From: Erythroxylum novogranatense
Lineage: Eukaryota; Streptophyta; Magnoliopsida; Malpighiales; Erythroxylaceae
DNA: 64,000 nt
Direction of reading: 5' to 3'
Assembly: GCA_029891385.1 (NCBI GenBank)
Contig: CM057225.1
Span: 9,366,560 to 9,430,559, forward strand
Part shown: in pieces, positions 11,751 to 24,811 of the stretch
Layout: each line of letters starts with the position of its first letter
Numbering within the stretch: the first letter of the stretch is position 1
Translations under genes and position numbers: made by a program
The notes under the pieces: model-generated
Databases searched by the model: none
The model's input: only the letters and a program-made list of their open reading frames with translations
What the model was told of the DNA's origin: nothing

Positions 11751-13280
11751 TTGAAAATCGAAAGGGGTAGTAGTTTTACAAACTGTTCGATTTGACTGTA
11801 GTTACTTGTAAGGTTTTGCCGTAGTTACTTCTATCAGTATTTGTCAGTTATTAGATGTAACATCCCACCCCCTACGGGAAGGGTAAAATAGTAATTTGTC
11901 ACAGGATGAGAGTGACTGGGATTAATTAGGACTGTTCATGCATACTAGTATTGGTAAAAAGTGAAATTTGTGCACATGAAATACTTGTACGTGCATACAT
12001 GACATTCCTGGTTTTATGCCTAATGCAATTTTATTGTGAATAACGTGATTTTGTGTTTGAAAAAAATTATTATGAGTACTCCATTGTATGTTTTCTATTT
12101 TAAGGGTTTCTTAGAAAATTTTTTGGAATTTTCCGAAAAAACTTCCCGGATCGAAAAAATTGCCAAGTGGCGAACCGGTTGATTTTCGATATCGAAAATT
12201 TCTATCCAATGGCACTACAATAGTGAGTATATTATTTTGGATTTGAAATTAGGACCATTGGAATTGAATGAGTCAAATTAAGGAAATCCTATTACATATT
12301 TTGTCTTTTCCTTATTTTGTTGTTTTTTTAGAAAAATGCCAAGTGTCGTAAATGAATTAATGCTTTTGTCTTGCTTACTTGCTTCCTCTCTCAGTGTTGC
12401 TTTATTTAAAAGCATGAAAAGATCAAGTTTCCTTGCTTTTTATTCAACCCATCCGAAAACCCTCTTCATGTTACCTCTCCATCGATTTTTTTCTCTCTTT
12501 CTTTAAGTGTTACTTCTTCCACCCTTAAGAGCCTTGCATGCATCCAAGCTACTTTCTTTCCATTATGAACTTACACATGCATGGTGTTAGAAGAGAGTGG
12601 AGAAGGTGTTGAGTTAGAGGATTAAGTAAAGAATTGAAGAGATTGAAGTTGGAGAAGCTTGATTAGGTAAGGTTTATGCTAAGCTTTCATTATGTATTTC
12701 ATGAATCATGGTTGTTAGATGCATTCAATGGGAGTTATTGTTTATTAATCATGATTTATGATGCTTTAATGTTATGAAATTTATAGCTTGAATTGTTGGG
12801 TAAGGTTATGTTGAGTATGATTTGATAAGGTGAGCATGAATGATGTGCTTTAGAAGTGTTTTAGTTTGATTTTGGATTGATTCTTGATGATTATTCTTGC
12901 ATGGAAATGAAGAGTTTAGTACTGTCAAATTGTGATTATTGGTCTAAGTGAATGTATGAATGATCTAGTGACTGATTTCTTGTCCATTTGGATGCTTAGT
13001 GATGTGTTATTGGCATTGGAAGTGATAGGATTTAAAGTTACTACCAAAGCCGAAAAATTGGTTTTGTACCGATTACACTGCTTTGATCATAACTAATGGT
13101 GTGGTTTGGAAAATGAGGTGCGGTTTGTGCCAAATGAAACTTTAGTTGATTGGCTACAATTTTGTGTGAAATAGGTATTGTCTAATTGTAGCTCTAAGAG
13201 GTTGAATGTTGGCTTGGAAAATCAGAGACATGGGCTGTGTGAACAGTACCCGGATTTATGACCTAATTGTTTTGATGATT

Positions 13281-14170
13281 TTTCTAGATTAATTTAGAAG
13301 GAATTGGTGAAAATGGTCTTCATGAAAATTGAAGCCTATCATGTCAGATTTCCATTTCCACTTATTTTGCAATTTTTTGATATGTATATTGTGAGTTATG
13401 ACCTGTGAATGTTGGCTATTTATGTGCATTATGTTGGAACCTAGCCATAAGTGCAGGTTTTTGTGAGCATTGTGCTTGGAAGCAAATTTAGAGATTTCTG
13501 TGATTTGAATTGGCTTAAGTGATCTTCTAGAAATTTGTAGAGGAAACAATTAGCTTGAAAATGGAATATATCATGCTATTTTTAGATATCATATTTGGGA
13601 GTTATGAGTTTTCAAAAACTGAATCTGAATTAGATCATTGACTATTGATTAGGGCAATCACTTACATGACAGTTTTGAGCTTGTTAATGATGGAATTGGA
13701 TTTTGAGTCCCTTATAAAAATTGAAGTATGAGATCTTATCTTTCCAGTGATATAAGGTAGTGATTTTTTTGACATTTGTGCAAGGAGCTATGCTGTTTTA
13801 AAATTTGCTGTCCAGATTGGGGAATTTAAGTGGGCAGATTCTTTGTTGAATTGTTTGACCTAGTTAGCAAGTGAATTTGATTTCAGTTTGTTCATGAAAG
13901 TTGTAGAAAACATTGTGATTTTTCTGTGCACATTTATTGTGTAATTTTTGACTAAGGAAATGAGAAGTTATTGAATTTACAAAATCCTGCACTATTTTGA
14001 GAGGCATTGACTGGGCAGTAGCTTCGATTGGATTTTTGACACTCTTAGGGGTGAAATTGATTTTTGTGTTCTACATGAAACTTGTAGAGGTTTTCATGAT
14101 CTTTCCAACGAGATATGGTTTGTAATTTTCTAAATTGTGTGCAAAGAGTTATATGTGTTCGAATTTCAGT
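13281..14170 (+). repeat. Array of five degenerate 180-200-bp modules in the LTR
   Basis: Five stretches starting near 13281, 13480, 13690, 13870 and 14048 follow the same order of phrases: gaattg..ttt, then (t/a)catgaaa(g/c)ttgtag, then a ctttcca or similar block, then an at(g/t)tttg block, then (g/a)agttatg. Identity between modules is low but the phrase order and spacing recur. Similar modules lie in the other long LTRs (41187-42010 and 26280-27150). Confidence 0.55.
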
Positions 14171-14202
14171 TTGAAAATAGGAAAAAGAGACGGAAATAGA
14201 GG

Positions 14203-14205
<3 letters not shown>

Positions 14206-14243
<38 letters not shown>
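14206..14243. repeat. (AT)n microsatellite
   Basis: Uninterrupted run of alternating at, about 38 bases, inside the solo LTR. Confidence 0.95.
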
Positions 14244-14246
<3 letters not shown>

Positions 14247-14869
14247 TGTTTTATTTGATTTTTTTGTTCTTTTGGGAATCTTTGGACGAGAAATTGACGT
14301 GGGTCCGGGTAATGATTCTTTAGTCACTGTTTTATTTATTTTTGGACCGATAGAGGTCCGAATTGAGTAATTTCTGTGTTGTTATATTTCTAATTTTTAG
14401 ACAGATTTTTATGATAGAAAAGTTTGGTTTAGGGTCGGAAATATCATGCACATGCATTGTACACCTTTTAATTGTTACATATGCATCATTAACTCGTTCT
14501 GATTGGACAATTAGTAATAGTTATCTTCTCTGATTATTATAGAGGCACAATTGGAGCGTCGACCTACCGACGTAGCAGAGACTTCCCGGCATTAGCTCGA
14601 AAGTAATAGGTGAGTGACTGAGATAGTTTTCGTTCAATTATTATATGTCTAATGTGGGGAATAATGGTGGGATTAGTGGTTGCGTTTGTTTCTGACTGGA
14701 TTCCAGACAGATGGTCTGATGAATTGGGAGATTTGACATAGAAGTGCCTTGATGTGTTAATTGTTACTTGTTTGTTATTACTGTGATTGATTGTGATTCA
14801 CTGACAGTTAATTGACTGTTAAATTGGGCATATGCATTTCATACACAGATGCATAAACGGATAAGAATA

Positions 14870-14983
14870 GTTGTGACCAGAGTCGCCACTGATACTGGAA
14901 ACGAGCCTCGAGCTCGAAGGGAGATAATCCTACTCCCTAGATGCGCTCATCGCCATCGCTTATCGTAAGAGCTCGGTCACAAC
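14870..14983 (+). repeat. Inverted repeat gttgtgacc / ggtcacaac
   Basis: Perfect 9-base arms at 14870-14878 and 14975-14983 enclose a comparatively GC-rich loop with the nested palindrome cgagctcg. It sits about 180 bases upstream of the hairpin pair, and comparable GC-rich blocks lie upstream of the hairpin in the other two LTRs. Confidence 0.6.
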
Positions 14984-15135
14984 ACTTTAATAAAAATGGA
15001 AAAGTGTCACATGTGCATTGCATACATATTGGACTGAATAACTGAATACCTGAAATGCCTTTTGTTGTATGTGACTGTTTGATTACTGTGACTATCTTAT
15101 TTCTGTAATTTGTTTGTGTGATGCATGGATTGGGC

Positions 15136-15174
15136 GAACCATCGATGATGGTTCCTCACTGAGTTCGCAAACTC
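15136..15174 (+). promoter_or_regulatory. Paired hairpins near the LTR 3' end
   Basis: gaaccatc-gat-gatggttc (15136-15154) is a perfect 8-bp stem. Seven bases later gagttcgcaaactc (15161-15174) forms a 5-bp stem with a 4-base loop and is followed by accc. The second matches in position and context the hairpins at 40657, 51385 and 24812. A role in transcript end formation or RNA structure is a guess. Confidence 0.6.
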
Positions 15175-16095
15175 ACCCAAAATTGCAACCTATTTTTCAA
15201 GATCGAGAGTAGATTGATAGTTCCTGAGAGACTGTAGAGCTGCATAGATCAGATTGGCGAGAGAGGCGATGGCTCAAAGGTTGGTCATCTGGGACTTCTT
15301 TTGAGATGACATAGTTAGGACTGCTATTTTTGTCTTGTTGTATATAGTATTTTTGGGTTAAGTGTTCAGAGTGATGTACAGACTGAGAACACTAACAGTT
15401 GTATAAATTGCTGAGTTTGATAAAATGAAATGGAACACAGTTTAGTTTTAAAAAGTTTCAATTTCATATTACTGTTTTATTATTGTGATGCCATGTGGAG
15501 TTTAGAGTTGTTTGTCTGTAGTTCTCTCTTATCTTAAGATATGTACCGGAATAACCTACGGGTGTTCCCCGGAATAACCTACGGATGTTCCGATGGGTAC
15601 TCTACGGTAAGGGGGTGCTACATTAGATATAAAGTAACTGTATCAACAACTGTTAATTTTTCTGTACCAAAAGAAAACAAAAAAAAAATAATTACGAAAT
15701 TAAACAGATCAACATTTAAATTTGGTAACGCGGTTCAACTCACCTTATCTACATCTATGGGCCCCTCATCCAGCTTAGTCACTTTCACCGAAATACAATA
15801 AATTTACCCAAGGCTTTACTGAGTCAACACCACTTAACCCTTGATATTATTTCTCCACTTCACTTCCCATGAAAGATTTTCACACCAAATAACATGACTG
15901 ACTCGTGTTAACCTCAATACTATTTGATAATAAAGATATGAAATAAACAACTCAAGTAATTAAATAATAACCAACATAAACAAAGACAATACCTGAGATA
16001 AAAAGCAACTCCCCTAAATATGTCGCTTCATCAACAAAAGAACGTGAAGTTGTCCATTGAAAGACTTGTTATAAGGCTTCAATACCTTCACTAAA

Positions 16096-17310
16096 AATCC
16101 TACATACAACAAACACAATAATAGAGTTGCAACAACCGTGATAACTGTTGAAGTTTTTTGCAACCAATAACAAAGGCAGCAGTAAAAAGGAACGAGAACT
16201 TTTGGAATTTTTATACACCAACACCAAAAACGAAAACCGCAAAATTAACACTTTATTGATAATGAACAGCTCAATAAAATCACGTAAACACCATAGAAAA
16301 CCAGCTGCCAAAATCCTCACACTGGACACCAAAGAAGCTCTCAATGGTCGCTCAAAACAGAAAAAAAATGCAACTACCAAATCACACACAATGTCAACGA
16401 TAAAATTTCCAACAAAATCATGAAAACTTTGATAGAAAATTTCATCACTAAATCTGGATTCAATCCCTATGATATCAGTCTAGAAAATTAAACAAACACA
16501 GCTCAAAATTACAAAAATAATGCAGCCAACGAAATACGAAGTAACATAAAGTCACACACATACCAAACCGCAGATTTCACACACTACCGTTTAGCCCACT
16601 CACTCACGTAATCTTCACACACTCAAAATCAATTCACCATTAACCCAACTGAGGTCACACAAGTGTCATCACAGGAAAATTCACCTAAAATCAATCCTAC
16701 ATTTGTTCCCCACTTCACCAATGAGTCTTCACACATGTACAATCTATAGATCTTAGGTCACTCACTTCTGCACACACATAGACGTGGTCTATACACCCTT
16801 CAACTCAAGATGGAGTGAACTCAAGATAGAGTTCTATCACGCTTAAACCATTATCCCAAAAATCCAATAGTGCACCTTTTCCATCACACATGAAATACAC
16901 TACACCTCCTCTTAAGATACATATCTAATCAAGATAGGGTTCTATAACATCTAGAACATTATCCAAAATAGCTTTTTGAATCTAAGTAAAACAAGGATTA
17001 TTGGTTAGCTATCACCACCTAATTAATATCTTATAGGTCCAATTAATAAAGAATGCCAAAACTAATTACTTAAATATATAACATATATCCTAACAACTAA
17101 AATTACTATAAATAGGACTACTTCTTAATAGGTTAGAGTAAAAATAATCCCAAGGATAAACGCATCAAATCTGTCTGACTTTGTGATGCAATCTTTCTCG
17201 CCCTCAGTTGTTTATAAGAGCAAGGTCAAAAATGTGAGATATAGACCGATAATGGTTATATTATAAAAGTTCAATTAGCTCTCCAGCAAAGCATCTAAAT
17301 AAAGGAATGT
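16096..17310 (-). mobile_element. Extra segment in Copia LTR A with its own LTR-like start
   Basis: It is absent from LTR B. On the minus strand, 17095 downward reads TGTTAGGATATATGTTATAT and continues through TTTTGGCATT and AATTGGACCTATAAGATAT, closely like the outer LTR start at 17966. This suggests a related LTR fragment inside LTR A. No TSD could be found, and the low boundary near 16096 is only where similarity to B stops. Confidence 0.45.
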
Positions 17311-17966
17311 AAAACACCCACGCAAGACACTGCACCCTTGTATACCTGAAAAAAATCACATCAGTTATGTAATTAATGCCCACTTCTCCTTTTTACAAAA
17401 CCTACACATCAAAGATTGACTTCTACATAGGAGATATCCACTCTTTGCTACACAAACCAGCTACTATATGATCTTAACTTCAACAAGAGGTTTACACATG
17501 CAACTGCAGCTACTTTGCCACACAAGAGATTCGCTAGAGATAGACATCTACAGTAGATAGGAGATGTGGACAATTACATACCTTAGAGAAAGACTTCTAT
17601 CGTAGCTTGAAGATGTGCACACGTCCCCACACAATGAGTGTCCCACTTCAATTCAAATACACAACAACCACTTCGATTCAAACATGCAACAACCACTTCA
17701 TTATCTTTTAATGCAATAGGAGATATGCATGACACAAACACGTTGAAGTAAGAAGAGTCCACCTTGAATGTGTTTTCTTTTATCTGTAATATCCTCACAA
17801 TTCAGCATTAACACCATCCAATTACTAACATATCTAGTAGTAAAATAATTCCAATATCACCATGATGATAGACTCCAATGTAGTGTAGAATTCTTATAAG
17901 TTATATCTTATATGTCCAATTAAAATGCCAAAACTAAATAAAAGATATATACAATACATCCTAACA

Positions 17967-18033
17967 ATCTCTCCCTTTTTGGCATTTTTGTCACAACTCT
18001 AGAACTCCACATAAATAATCATAATTGGATATA
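17967..18033 (-). promoter_or_regulatory. Copia polypurine tract and 3' internal end
   Basis: On the minus strand the sequence reads TGCCAAAAAGGGAGAGAT directly before TGTTAGGATG of the LTR. A purine tract touching the LTR start is where plus-strand DNA synthesis is primed. It makes 11752-17966 a 3' LTR relative to this side, even though PBS and gag follow on its other side. Confidence 0.7.
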
Positions 18034-18208
18034 TAAGTATCAAATTCACAATTCATATGACAAATACTCCCCCTTAATTATACATCAAGTTCCAAAGAAC
18101 ATCAACTTTATCCAATCATCCAAATTTCTCCCCCTTGGAAAAAAAATGCTAAAAAATACGACGAATAGTCACGCATATACCTTGAAATCCCCCCTGAAAG
18201 GAACATTT
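18034..18208 (-). repeat. 175-bp direct repeat, copy 1
   Basis: Runs from taagtatcaaattcac to ggaacattt. It is nearly identical to 20260-20435. It belongs to the 3' non-coding part of the Copia element, and the two copies flank the 2-kb LTR-like insertion. Confidence 0.85.
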
Positions 18209-20259
18209 TGTTGGATTGGAAAAAGAAAACATGATTTGTTTGGAAAAACGGTAGATTTCAAAACTTTTAAGAAATCATTACTTGCAGCGGAAGCAACAAA
18301 TCCAAATCAACATGCCAATCCATACATGATATGGTATAAGGATAATAAAATATAAACAAGATCAGGAGTACTACCGACTCCTTCGCTACAACTTTAAATC
18401 CTCGTTGCGCTATCCTCTCCTTCTTCGTGTATCCAAATCCTTTGCCTTTGACTATTTTCCTTTAGTAATCTACTTTCTCTTTGTTGTAGTATCCTCAACC
18501 AATTAGATTTACCACCTGTTCTTCAAGGACAATTAGGTCAACAAAATCCTTTGGTGGAAAGGAGAAGAAATGTTTGGAGGAGATTTTCTTAGAAGAAGAA
18601 GAAGCAAAATTGAAACTCTTTCAATTGGTATTTTCGATTCTCTCTTTCATGAAAGGAGAGAAGGTGTCAAGAACATGCAAGAACTCTTTCTTGCCTACCA
18701 ATTTCGTATATGCATGGATGGAAGGAGAAAGAGGCATCAAATGCATCACTTCTTTCATTAATCACTCATAAAATAGCCAATAAATGAGATTATCTTCATT
18801 TATCTTTATGATGGCTATTTGAAAAGACCATAACCTAAAATTCAATACCCAATTTCGGTTTTGCCAAGAAGAAAGAAGGAAGATAGTCCATCTAATGTAC
18901 ATCTTTCATCTTTAATATAATGAATGCAAATAGGTTACAAGCCAACATTAAAAGACAACCATTAAACCATTTAATGGTAAGTTCATAACTCCATTTAATG
19001 ATGATTAACCATAATAAAGACCATCTTTATTTAGCATTTTAATGTCAAATGTGTGGTTACACATTTAACCTAGGAATAACTGAAATTGTTATCTTCTCCT
19101 TAAAAAAAATTGTTTTAATATAATTAATCTAATTAATTACATTAAACCAAAAACTAAGCCCATTACTAAATGTACATTTGGGCTTCTTTAATTAGACCAA
19201 GCCCAAGATTCAATTATGAGCTTCTAATTAACCTCCATTTATATTTTTTACTTAGCTTGATAAGCTTCCTTAAAGCCAAGTGGGGAATCTTATTGGACTT
19301 TGATAATTCAAGCTCTAATAAGCCCAAAATTAATTTAATCTCATTGGAATTAATTCTAGCTTATTAACTAAATGTCATTCCACTAAAGACAATTAGTTGA
19401 ACTCTTGAATTATTAAATATTATGAGAATATGTCTAATTACAAACCCTAAACCTTATTATAGCCATCCGCACAACAAAGGGTAAAATTACCGTTTTGCCC
19501 TTATGTTAGTTTTTCCTTCTAGATCTCTCATTTTACTTTATATGGTGATTAACACATAAGATCTCATCTCAGTGTTAAGACTTGATGGGTAGCTAGTCCA
19601 TCAAACCATCGCGCCAGATTTAATCACCAAATCTCCTTAAAACATCTAGAAGAGATGATAACACTATAAACTCTTTATTTGAGTGAATGTTCTCGATACA
19701 TGTTTCAATTAATAATTCCAACATGCAGCATACCTGGATTAATACTATGTAAAAATCCATTCGATCATATCAAGAATTATAATGAAACATATATGAGTTC
19801 ACCACTCATCAAGATTATGGTTCGTAATAAGCGAATGCTTAAGTTGTATGTTTTAAGATTAAAGTAACGCCCACTTTATTCTTGAAAACATACTTGATTC
19901 TAGATTCATTTAATAGTGTCATTATCGATAGTCAACTACTATCATGATATGAAACTCATCATTCCTCAAGTAAACTCCTTTACTTATATAGAGATAAATC
20001 GCAACACTACGATCTAAACCATAATCAGCGACCAACTTGATTATTCAACTGTGAATCAATTAATTGATTCTAATAATATACATGTTTCCCATACATCTCT
20101 ATGTATATGTATGTTACTTACAAAAGAATCTTGGTACTTTATGACCAGATATATAATGCTCATACAGATAAAACCAAACTCTTTTGTTTTATTAATAATA
20201 AATATTTTTATTAGAAAACTCAGAATCGAAGAAGATAAAGTTACATGTAAATACACATG
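18209..20259 (-). mobile_element. LTR-like insertion, about 2.05 kb
   Basis: It begins tgttggattgg (18209) and ends near aatacaca (20257). On the minus strand it would therefore read TGTG...CCAACA. It is AT-rich, has no protein-coding similarity, and contains a phrase gggtaaaattaccgttttgc (19480-19499) of a sort I have seen in plant Copia LTRs. There is no 5-bp target duplication. Instead it is bordered by 175-bp direct repeats (18034-18208 and 20260-20435). It could be a solo LTR or a non-autonomous element. Confidence 0.45.
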
Positions 20260-20435
20260 TAAGTATCAAATTCACAATTCATATGACAAATACTCCCCCT
20301 TAATTATACATCAAGTTCAAAAAAATATCAACTTTATCCAATCATCCAAATTTCTCCCTCTTGGGACAAAAAATGCTAAAAAATACGACGAATAGTCATG
20401 CATATACCTTGAAATCCCCCTTGAATGGAACATTT
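20260..20435 (-). repeat. 175-bp direct repeat, copy 2
   Basis: Second copy of the segment at 18034-18208; it continues on the right into unique Copia 3' sequence. Confidence 0.85.
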
Positions 20436-20766
20436 ACCATAAACAATCTTATGTCTCCCCTTTAGGACAAAACAGTATCAAAACGCATAATCATAAGAAC
20501 CATAGGTGCAGCAGAAGAATCATAAGCACGCCAAGATGACAATTTACCACCATTCAAAATACCAAGAGATATACACGAAAAAGAGAGATACTTGAGAGAC
20601 AAACCTATACATGAGAGAGCTCAAGAGTCTTCGGTGGAGCCAAATAGAAGTCACAATGCAAACTATTAAAAAGATGGGACGAAAATGGCAACATAAAAAC
20701 TAAAGAACTAAAGAAGACTATTTTTTAACATTTTCTCCTTTTTTTTAAAACAACATAAAAAATACT
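20436..20766 (-). other. Copia 3' non-coding sequence
   Basis: No reading frame is recognisable. It bridges the truncated pol and the 3' end of the element. Most of pol (protease, integrase, RT) is missing. Confidence 0.5.
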
Positions 20767-22660
20767 TCAAAAATATAAAGCACACAGTCCTTGTGCCCCC
20801 CGAACAAATTCAAATTTGGTCTTTTTCTTCATCATATTATCTTTGTCATTGATTTCTTCTTCTGAAGTAACTGATTTATAATTTGTCTGAACAGTTTCTT
20901 CACAAGTAATAACTAACTGTGAATCTAGATAATTTCTTGTTTTTCCTTCACAATATCTTTGTGTCTGTAATTGACCCTTTTTAATCCAAATGTGCTTCGG
21001 TAACATAGGTTACAGCTGAAAATTTAATAGAGGGTGTCTAGATTTTCGATTTTCACCCCTTTGAAACATAATTTATAACATCTTATAGCATCTCAACCTT
21101 ATGTGCCCGACAACTCCACAAAAATGACATATGGACACATGCCTTGAACATCCCCTTATAGCCAATGCCTTGAACATCCCTTTTAACCTTACCAATTTCC
21201 ACTAACTTTTCTAGTTTTTCTGTGCCTCCATTCAACACTCTCAATCCCTTTTTGGTACTTACTAATTTCATTCTAGCTTCACCAAGCTCATCTGATGTCA
21301 ACATCAATTTCTTTTCTAAATCTTAGATGGTGTTCTTCATGGAGAGATTCTCTTCCTTCAATCTTTCATTCTTTCTATAAATTTTCACCCATTTTTCATA
21401 CATTAACTCATAAGCCTCATAAATACCTTCCTTTTTATCATTTAAAGTACTGTCATCATCTTTATAATCTGATATTGAGCTTTGAGCTGAATCGTTTGCA
21501 TTTTTCCAAAATTTCCCAATTTACTCATGCTTTCGTCTTTAGTTATTTCCTTCTCGATTACTGTTAAACAAGTGACTAGACTTTTGTTGTACAAAGTAAC
21601 TAACGCATTACTATTCATAACTTTTTCTTCACTTCTGGATTCATTATCACTCTAAATGTTCATATAGGAATTTCCTTTTATCTTCTTCATGGTATTAGCA
21701 CACTCCACTTGAACATGTCCGAAGCCTTGACACTCATGGCATTGAATTCTCTTTACCTTTCTTTCTCCCTTTTGAGTTTTGACTTGTTTGAAGTTGTTGT
21801 TCGATAAGCTCTCGCCTTTTTGCCTAAACTCAGGTCTGTCCTTTTTCACTCTCTTCAGCCACTTACTGAACTCTCGTGTTAATAGCTCTATATCCTCATT
21901 CTCGTCGGATTCATCTTCTAAATCATTCACGACTTTACCAATCTCGACTTGCAATGCTAATCTTTTCTTCTTCTCTCAATTTTGCCTCAACAAATACATT
22001 TCAAAACTTGTAAGAATTCCAATCACCTTCTCCAATGACAAGTCATTGAGGTTATGAGCCTGCTCGATTGCTGCAATTTTCAAAATAAATTTTGGGGGTA
22101 GTGATCTCAACATCTTCTTCACTAGTTTCAGATTGGAATATTTCTTTCCCAATTGATATGTCTAATTCGCTATATCTCGTAATCTTTCATGAAAGTCACC
22201 GATAGTCTCATTTTCATCCATCCTCAGTTATTCAAACCTCAGGGCTAACATTTGTAGTTTTAAAGCTATCACAGATTTGGACCCTTCATAAATAATTTGC
22301 AAAGCATCCCATGCTTCTTTAGCTGATTCACATGTTAATATCATTGAGAAGCATCCTTCATTAATAGCACTAAATATCGCATGTGTTGGTTGTAAGTTTC
22401 CAAGTGCACTTTTTTCTTTGACTCTTGTCCATTCAAATGGATCTTTTTGAATTGCTCTCCTTTATCATCAGTAATCATCAGACGCGTCCACCTATGTACT
22501 ACCGAGTTCCATGTTCTTGTTCCCTACGCCTAAATAAAGACCCTTATCCGTGATTTCTATGTAGGATACTTGTAATCGTCCAATAGTGGTGGCCTGATAA
22601 TTGATGCTCCTTCTCTTATGGCCGTGTTTGCGAAACTAGGATCTGCACCAACTTGCTACC
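20767..22660 (-). pseudogene. Copia gag fragment (copy B)
   Basis: Minus strand, several frames. Near the start is RPPLLDDYKYPT, with a stop where the family has Trp. The UBN2 region at about 22370-22190 reads SAKEAWDALQIIYEGSKS and MDENETIGDFHERL. A first zinc knuckle CHECQGFGHVQVEC lies in 21652-21954 after an acidic stretch. A coiled region (LTSDELGEARMKL, 21307) ends in GIGYKG. A second knuckle ICHFCGVVGHIRLRC lies at about 21090-21130. LPKHIWIKKGQ is near 21000. Two knuckles around a coiled spacer fit large Copia Gag proteins. It stops near 20767; integrase and RT are absent. Confidence 0.8.
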
Positions 22661-22679
22661 AAATTCTGAATTAGTGACC

Positions 22680-22695
22680 TTTCTCTGATACTAAT
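22680..22695 (-). promoter_or_regulatory. Copia PBS-like site, copy B
   Basis: The minus strand reads ATTAGTATCAGAGAAA, close to the initiator-Met tRNA PBS TGGTATCAGAGC, directly beside the LTR end at 22696. Confidence 0.7.
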
Positions 22696-24811
22696 TGAAA
22701 AACTATAGGGGTAATTGTTTCGCAAACTTTTCAAATTCGTTTTTGGGAAACAAAAAAATAAAAGAATAAAAAATAAATCAACACTAAAAATTTGGTACCG
22801 CAATTCGATACATTTTGCTTACGTCTACGGGGTCCTCGCCCAACTTAATAACTTTCACCGAAGTACAATAGATTTACCCAAAGTTTTATTAGGCTGACAT
22901 CACTCAACCCTTGACATTATCTCTCAACCTTACTTTCTGTGAAAAAATTTCACACCTAATAATACAACTGACTTGTGTTAACCTTAATAGAGGATTTTCT
23001 TAACTACTTTTGATAACAAAGATCCGAAATAAACAATCGAGTGATTAAACAATAACTAACGTACACAAAGACATCACTTAGGATAAAAGGCAACTTTTCT
23101 AAATATGCCATTTCGTCAACAAAAGAATGGGAAGTTGACCATCGAAAGATTTGCAGTGAGGCTTCAATATCTTCACTAAAAAATCCTTGGAGCATAAAAT
23201 GTTTATACTAGCATACTTATCGTCCCATCTAAATTCAACGAAGCTACCACTCTCGTATAAGACATTCTCCAAGTTGTTGATGTTCTCTTTTTCATAAAAT
23301 TCAATAAACAGAGAGGTTGGTCGCCTTAAATGCCCATGCAATTGCCCAAACAAGTTTGTCCTCGTAAAATCATAGTAACAAGAGCACACACATGGTCCTC
23401 GCCCACTGCACTATTTATATCCTAAACACCCACGCAAGCCACTACACTTTTGTATACCCGAAAACAATCACATCAGCTATGTAATTAATACCCACTTATC
23501 CTTTTAACAAAACTCACGCATCAGAGATTGACTTCTACATAGGAGATATCCACTATTTGCCTCACAACTCAGCTACTATATGATCTTAACTTCAACAAGA
23601 GGTTCATGCACACAACTGCAGTTACTTTGTCGAAAAAGAGATTCACGCTAGAGATAGACGTCTACAGTAAGTAGGAGATGTGGACAATTACACACCTTTC
23701 AGGTAGACTTCTACCATAACTTGAATGTTGGATCCCGTTTCCAGAACCCAACTTCTTACACTGAACACTCATAACCACTCTTGAAGCGGAATGAAAATCG
23801 AAAACCAAAACGAATGAAACGAGACGAATGCGAAGCTAATAGGGTCGAATACAAATGAAATCGAAGATTCAAATCGAACGTAAATGCGGAAACATATACG
23901 AATCGAATTCAATTGGGAATCAAAACATACAAATGAAAAGAAATCGAATAGCATTACAAGTTTCCGACATCTGGGAATAATTATCTTAAGGAAGCGTTGC
24001 GTTGGATACCTTATACATGACCTATACGAATCGGTATAAATTTTGTTTTTCTCTTTTTATTTATTTCTTTCATCATTTAATCCATCTTATTTAAAAACAA
24101 ACAAATAATTTCCCTCTTTGGGAAACTTATCCTTTAACTCATACTAATCTCAAATTACTTGAATCTTCTTATTCATCATATTCTAAATCTTTACCATAAC
24201 AATCTCATACTCATGTCAATAAATCCATAACTTCATACCCAATTTCACTTATCCATATACTACCATATAAAAATCCGACAGCATAAAGACTGCACATAAA
24301 CAAAACCCAAACCTGCAAGGTGTGAAACTCACTTCTATATTTTCCAGAAAATTACACATACATCATAGTCCACCGGACCCTCCGTCTAGGATCTCAGTAT
24401 AAACGTAATCCTAAATTCTAAACCACTTCAAGTCATTTTCATATCAGTTCATATTCATCACATTCAAACTAATATCCCACCAACCAGTACATTCATCCAT
24501 ATCCATATATATACATATATCCCAATTTCATTCATAACTCAATTCACTTTATATACAAATCCAATATACACCATCCATAGTCAAATACAATTCTAATTCC
24601 CATAAACCAAGTTCTTATATAATGTCATAATCCAAAATACATTATGGACCAAATGCTCACAATACTCTAATGGCATTCCAAGCCATAATTCATTTCCAAT
24701 AATCATAAACCCAATATACAAAGTACAAAACATGTACAAATACTGATGTGTTGACGTCTTTCACCCGATCTCCTACTCGAATACCTGGAGATGGGGATGA
24801 AAGGAGGAGGT

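Larger units (their letters stand above)
11856..15622 (+). mobile_element. Solo LTR, Tekay/Del-like gypsy, 3767 bp
   Basis: It starts TGTAACATCCCACCCCC and ends GGGGGTGCTACA. The flanks are ttaga at 11851-11855 and ttaga at 15623-15627, a perfect 5-bp target duplication. Outside it the Copia LTR continues on both sides. There is no coding sequence. Internal landmarks are a TATA-like tatttaaa (12403-12410), degenerate modules (13281-14170), an AT microsatellite, an inverted repeat (14870-14983) and two hairpins (15136-15174). A single LTR with intact TSD is the product of LTR-LTR recombination of a full element. Confidence 0.9.
11752..17966 (-). mobile_element. Copia LTR A, split by a solo gypsy LTR
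   Basis: The minus-strand start is TGTTAGGATGTATTG at 17966 and the end is at 11752 next to the PBS-like site. The insertion 11856-15622 plus its 5-bp target duplication interrupts it, leaving about 2.4 kb of LTR. 15623-16095 matches 22716-23190 of LTR B at roughly 80 percent by eye, and 17310-17966 matches 23395-23725 plus 28063-28417. The middle (about 16096-17310) has no match in B. It is preceded on the minus strand by a purine tract (17967 on) and followed by PBS plus gag, so both sides look internal. Confidence 0.7.

Noticed and set aside
14206..14243. (AT)n as an origin or cruciform element
   Set aside because: Simple microsatellite; nothing else supports a function.
16069..16423. Overlapping frames on both strands in the Copia LTR extra segment
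   Set aside because: No conserved motif, and the homologous LTR lacks the segment; treated as chance.
20051..20395. Frame spanning the right end of the 2-kb LTR-like insertion
   Set aside because: Crosses an element boundary and has no recognisable domain.
23769..23954. Phe/Ser-rich frame within the solo LTR
   Set aside because: Arises from aatcgaa-type repeats on the other strand; lies wholly in an LTR.
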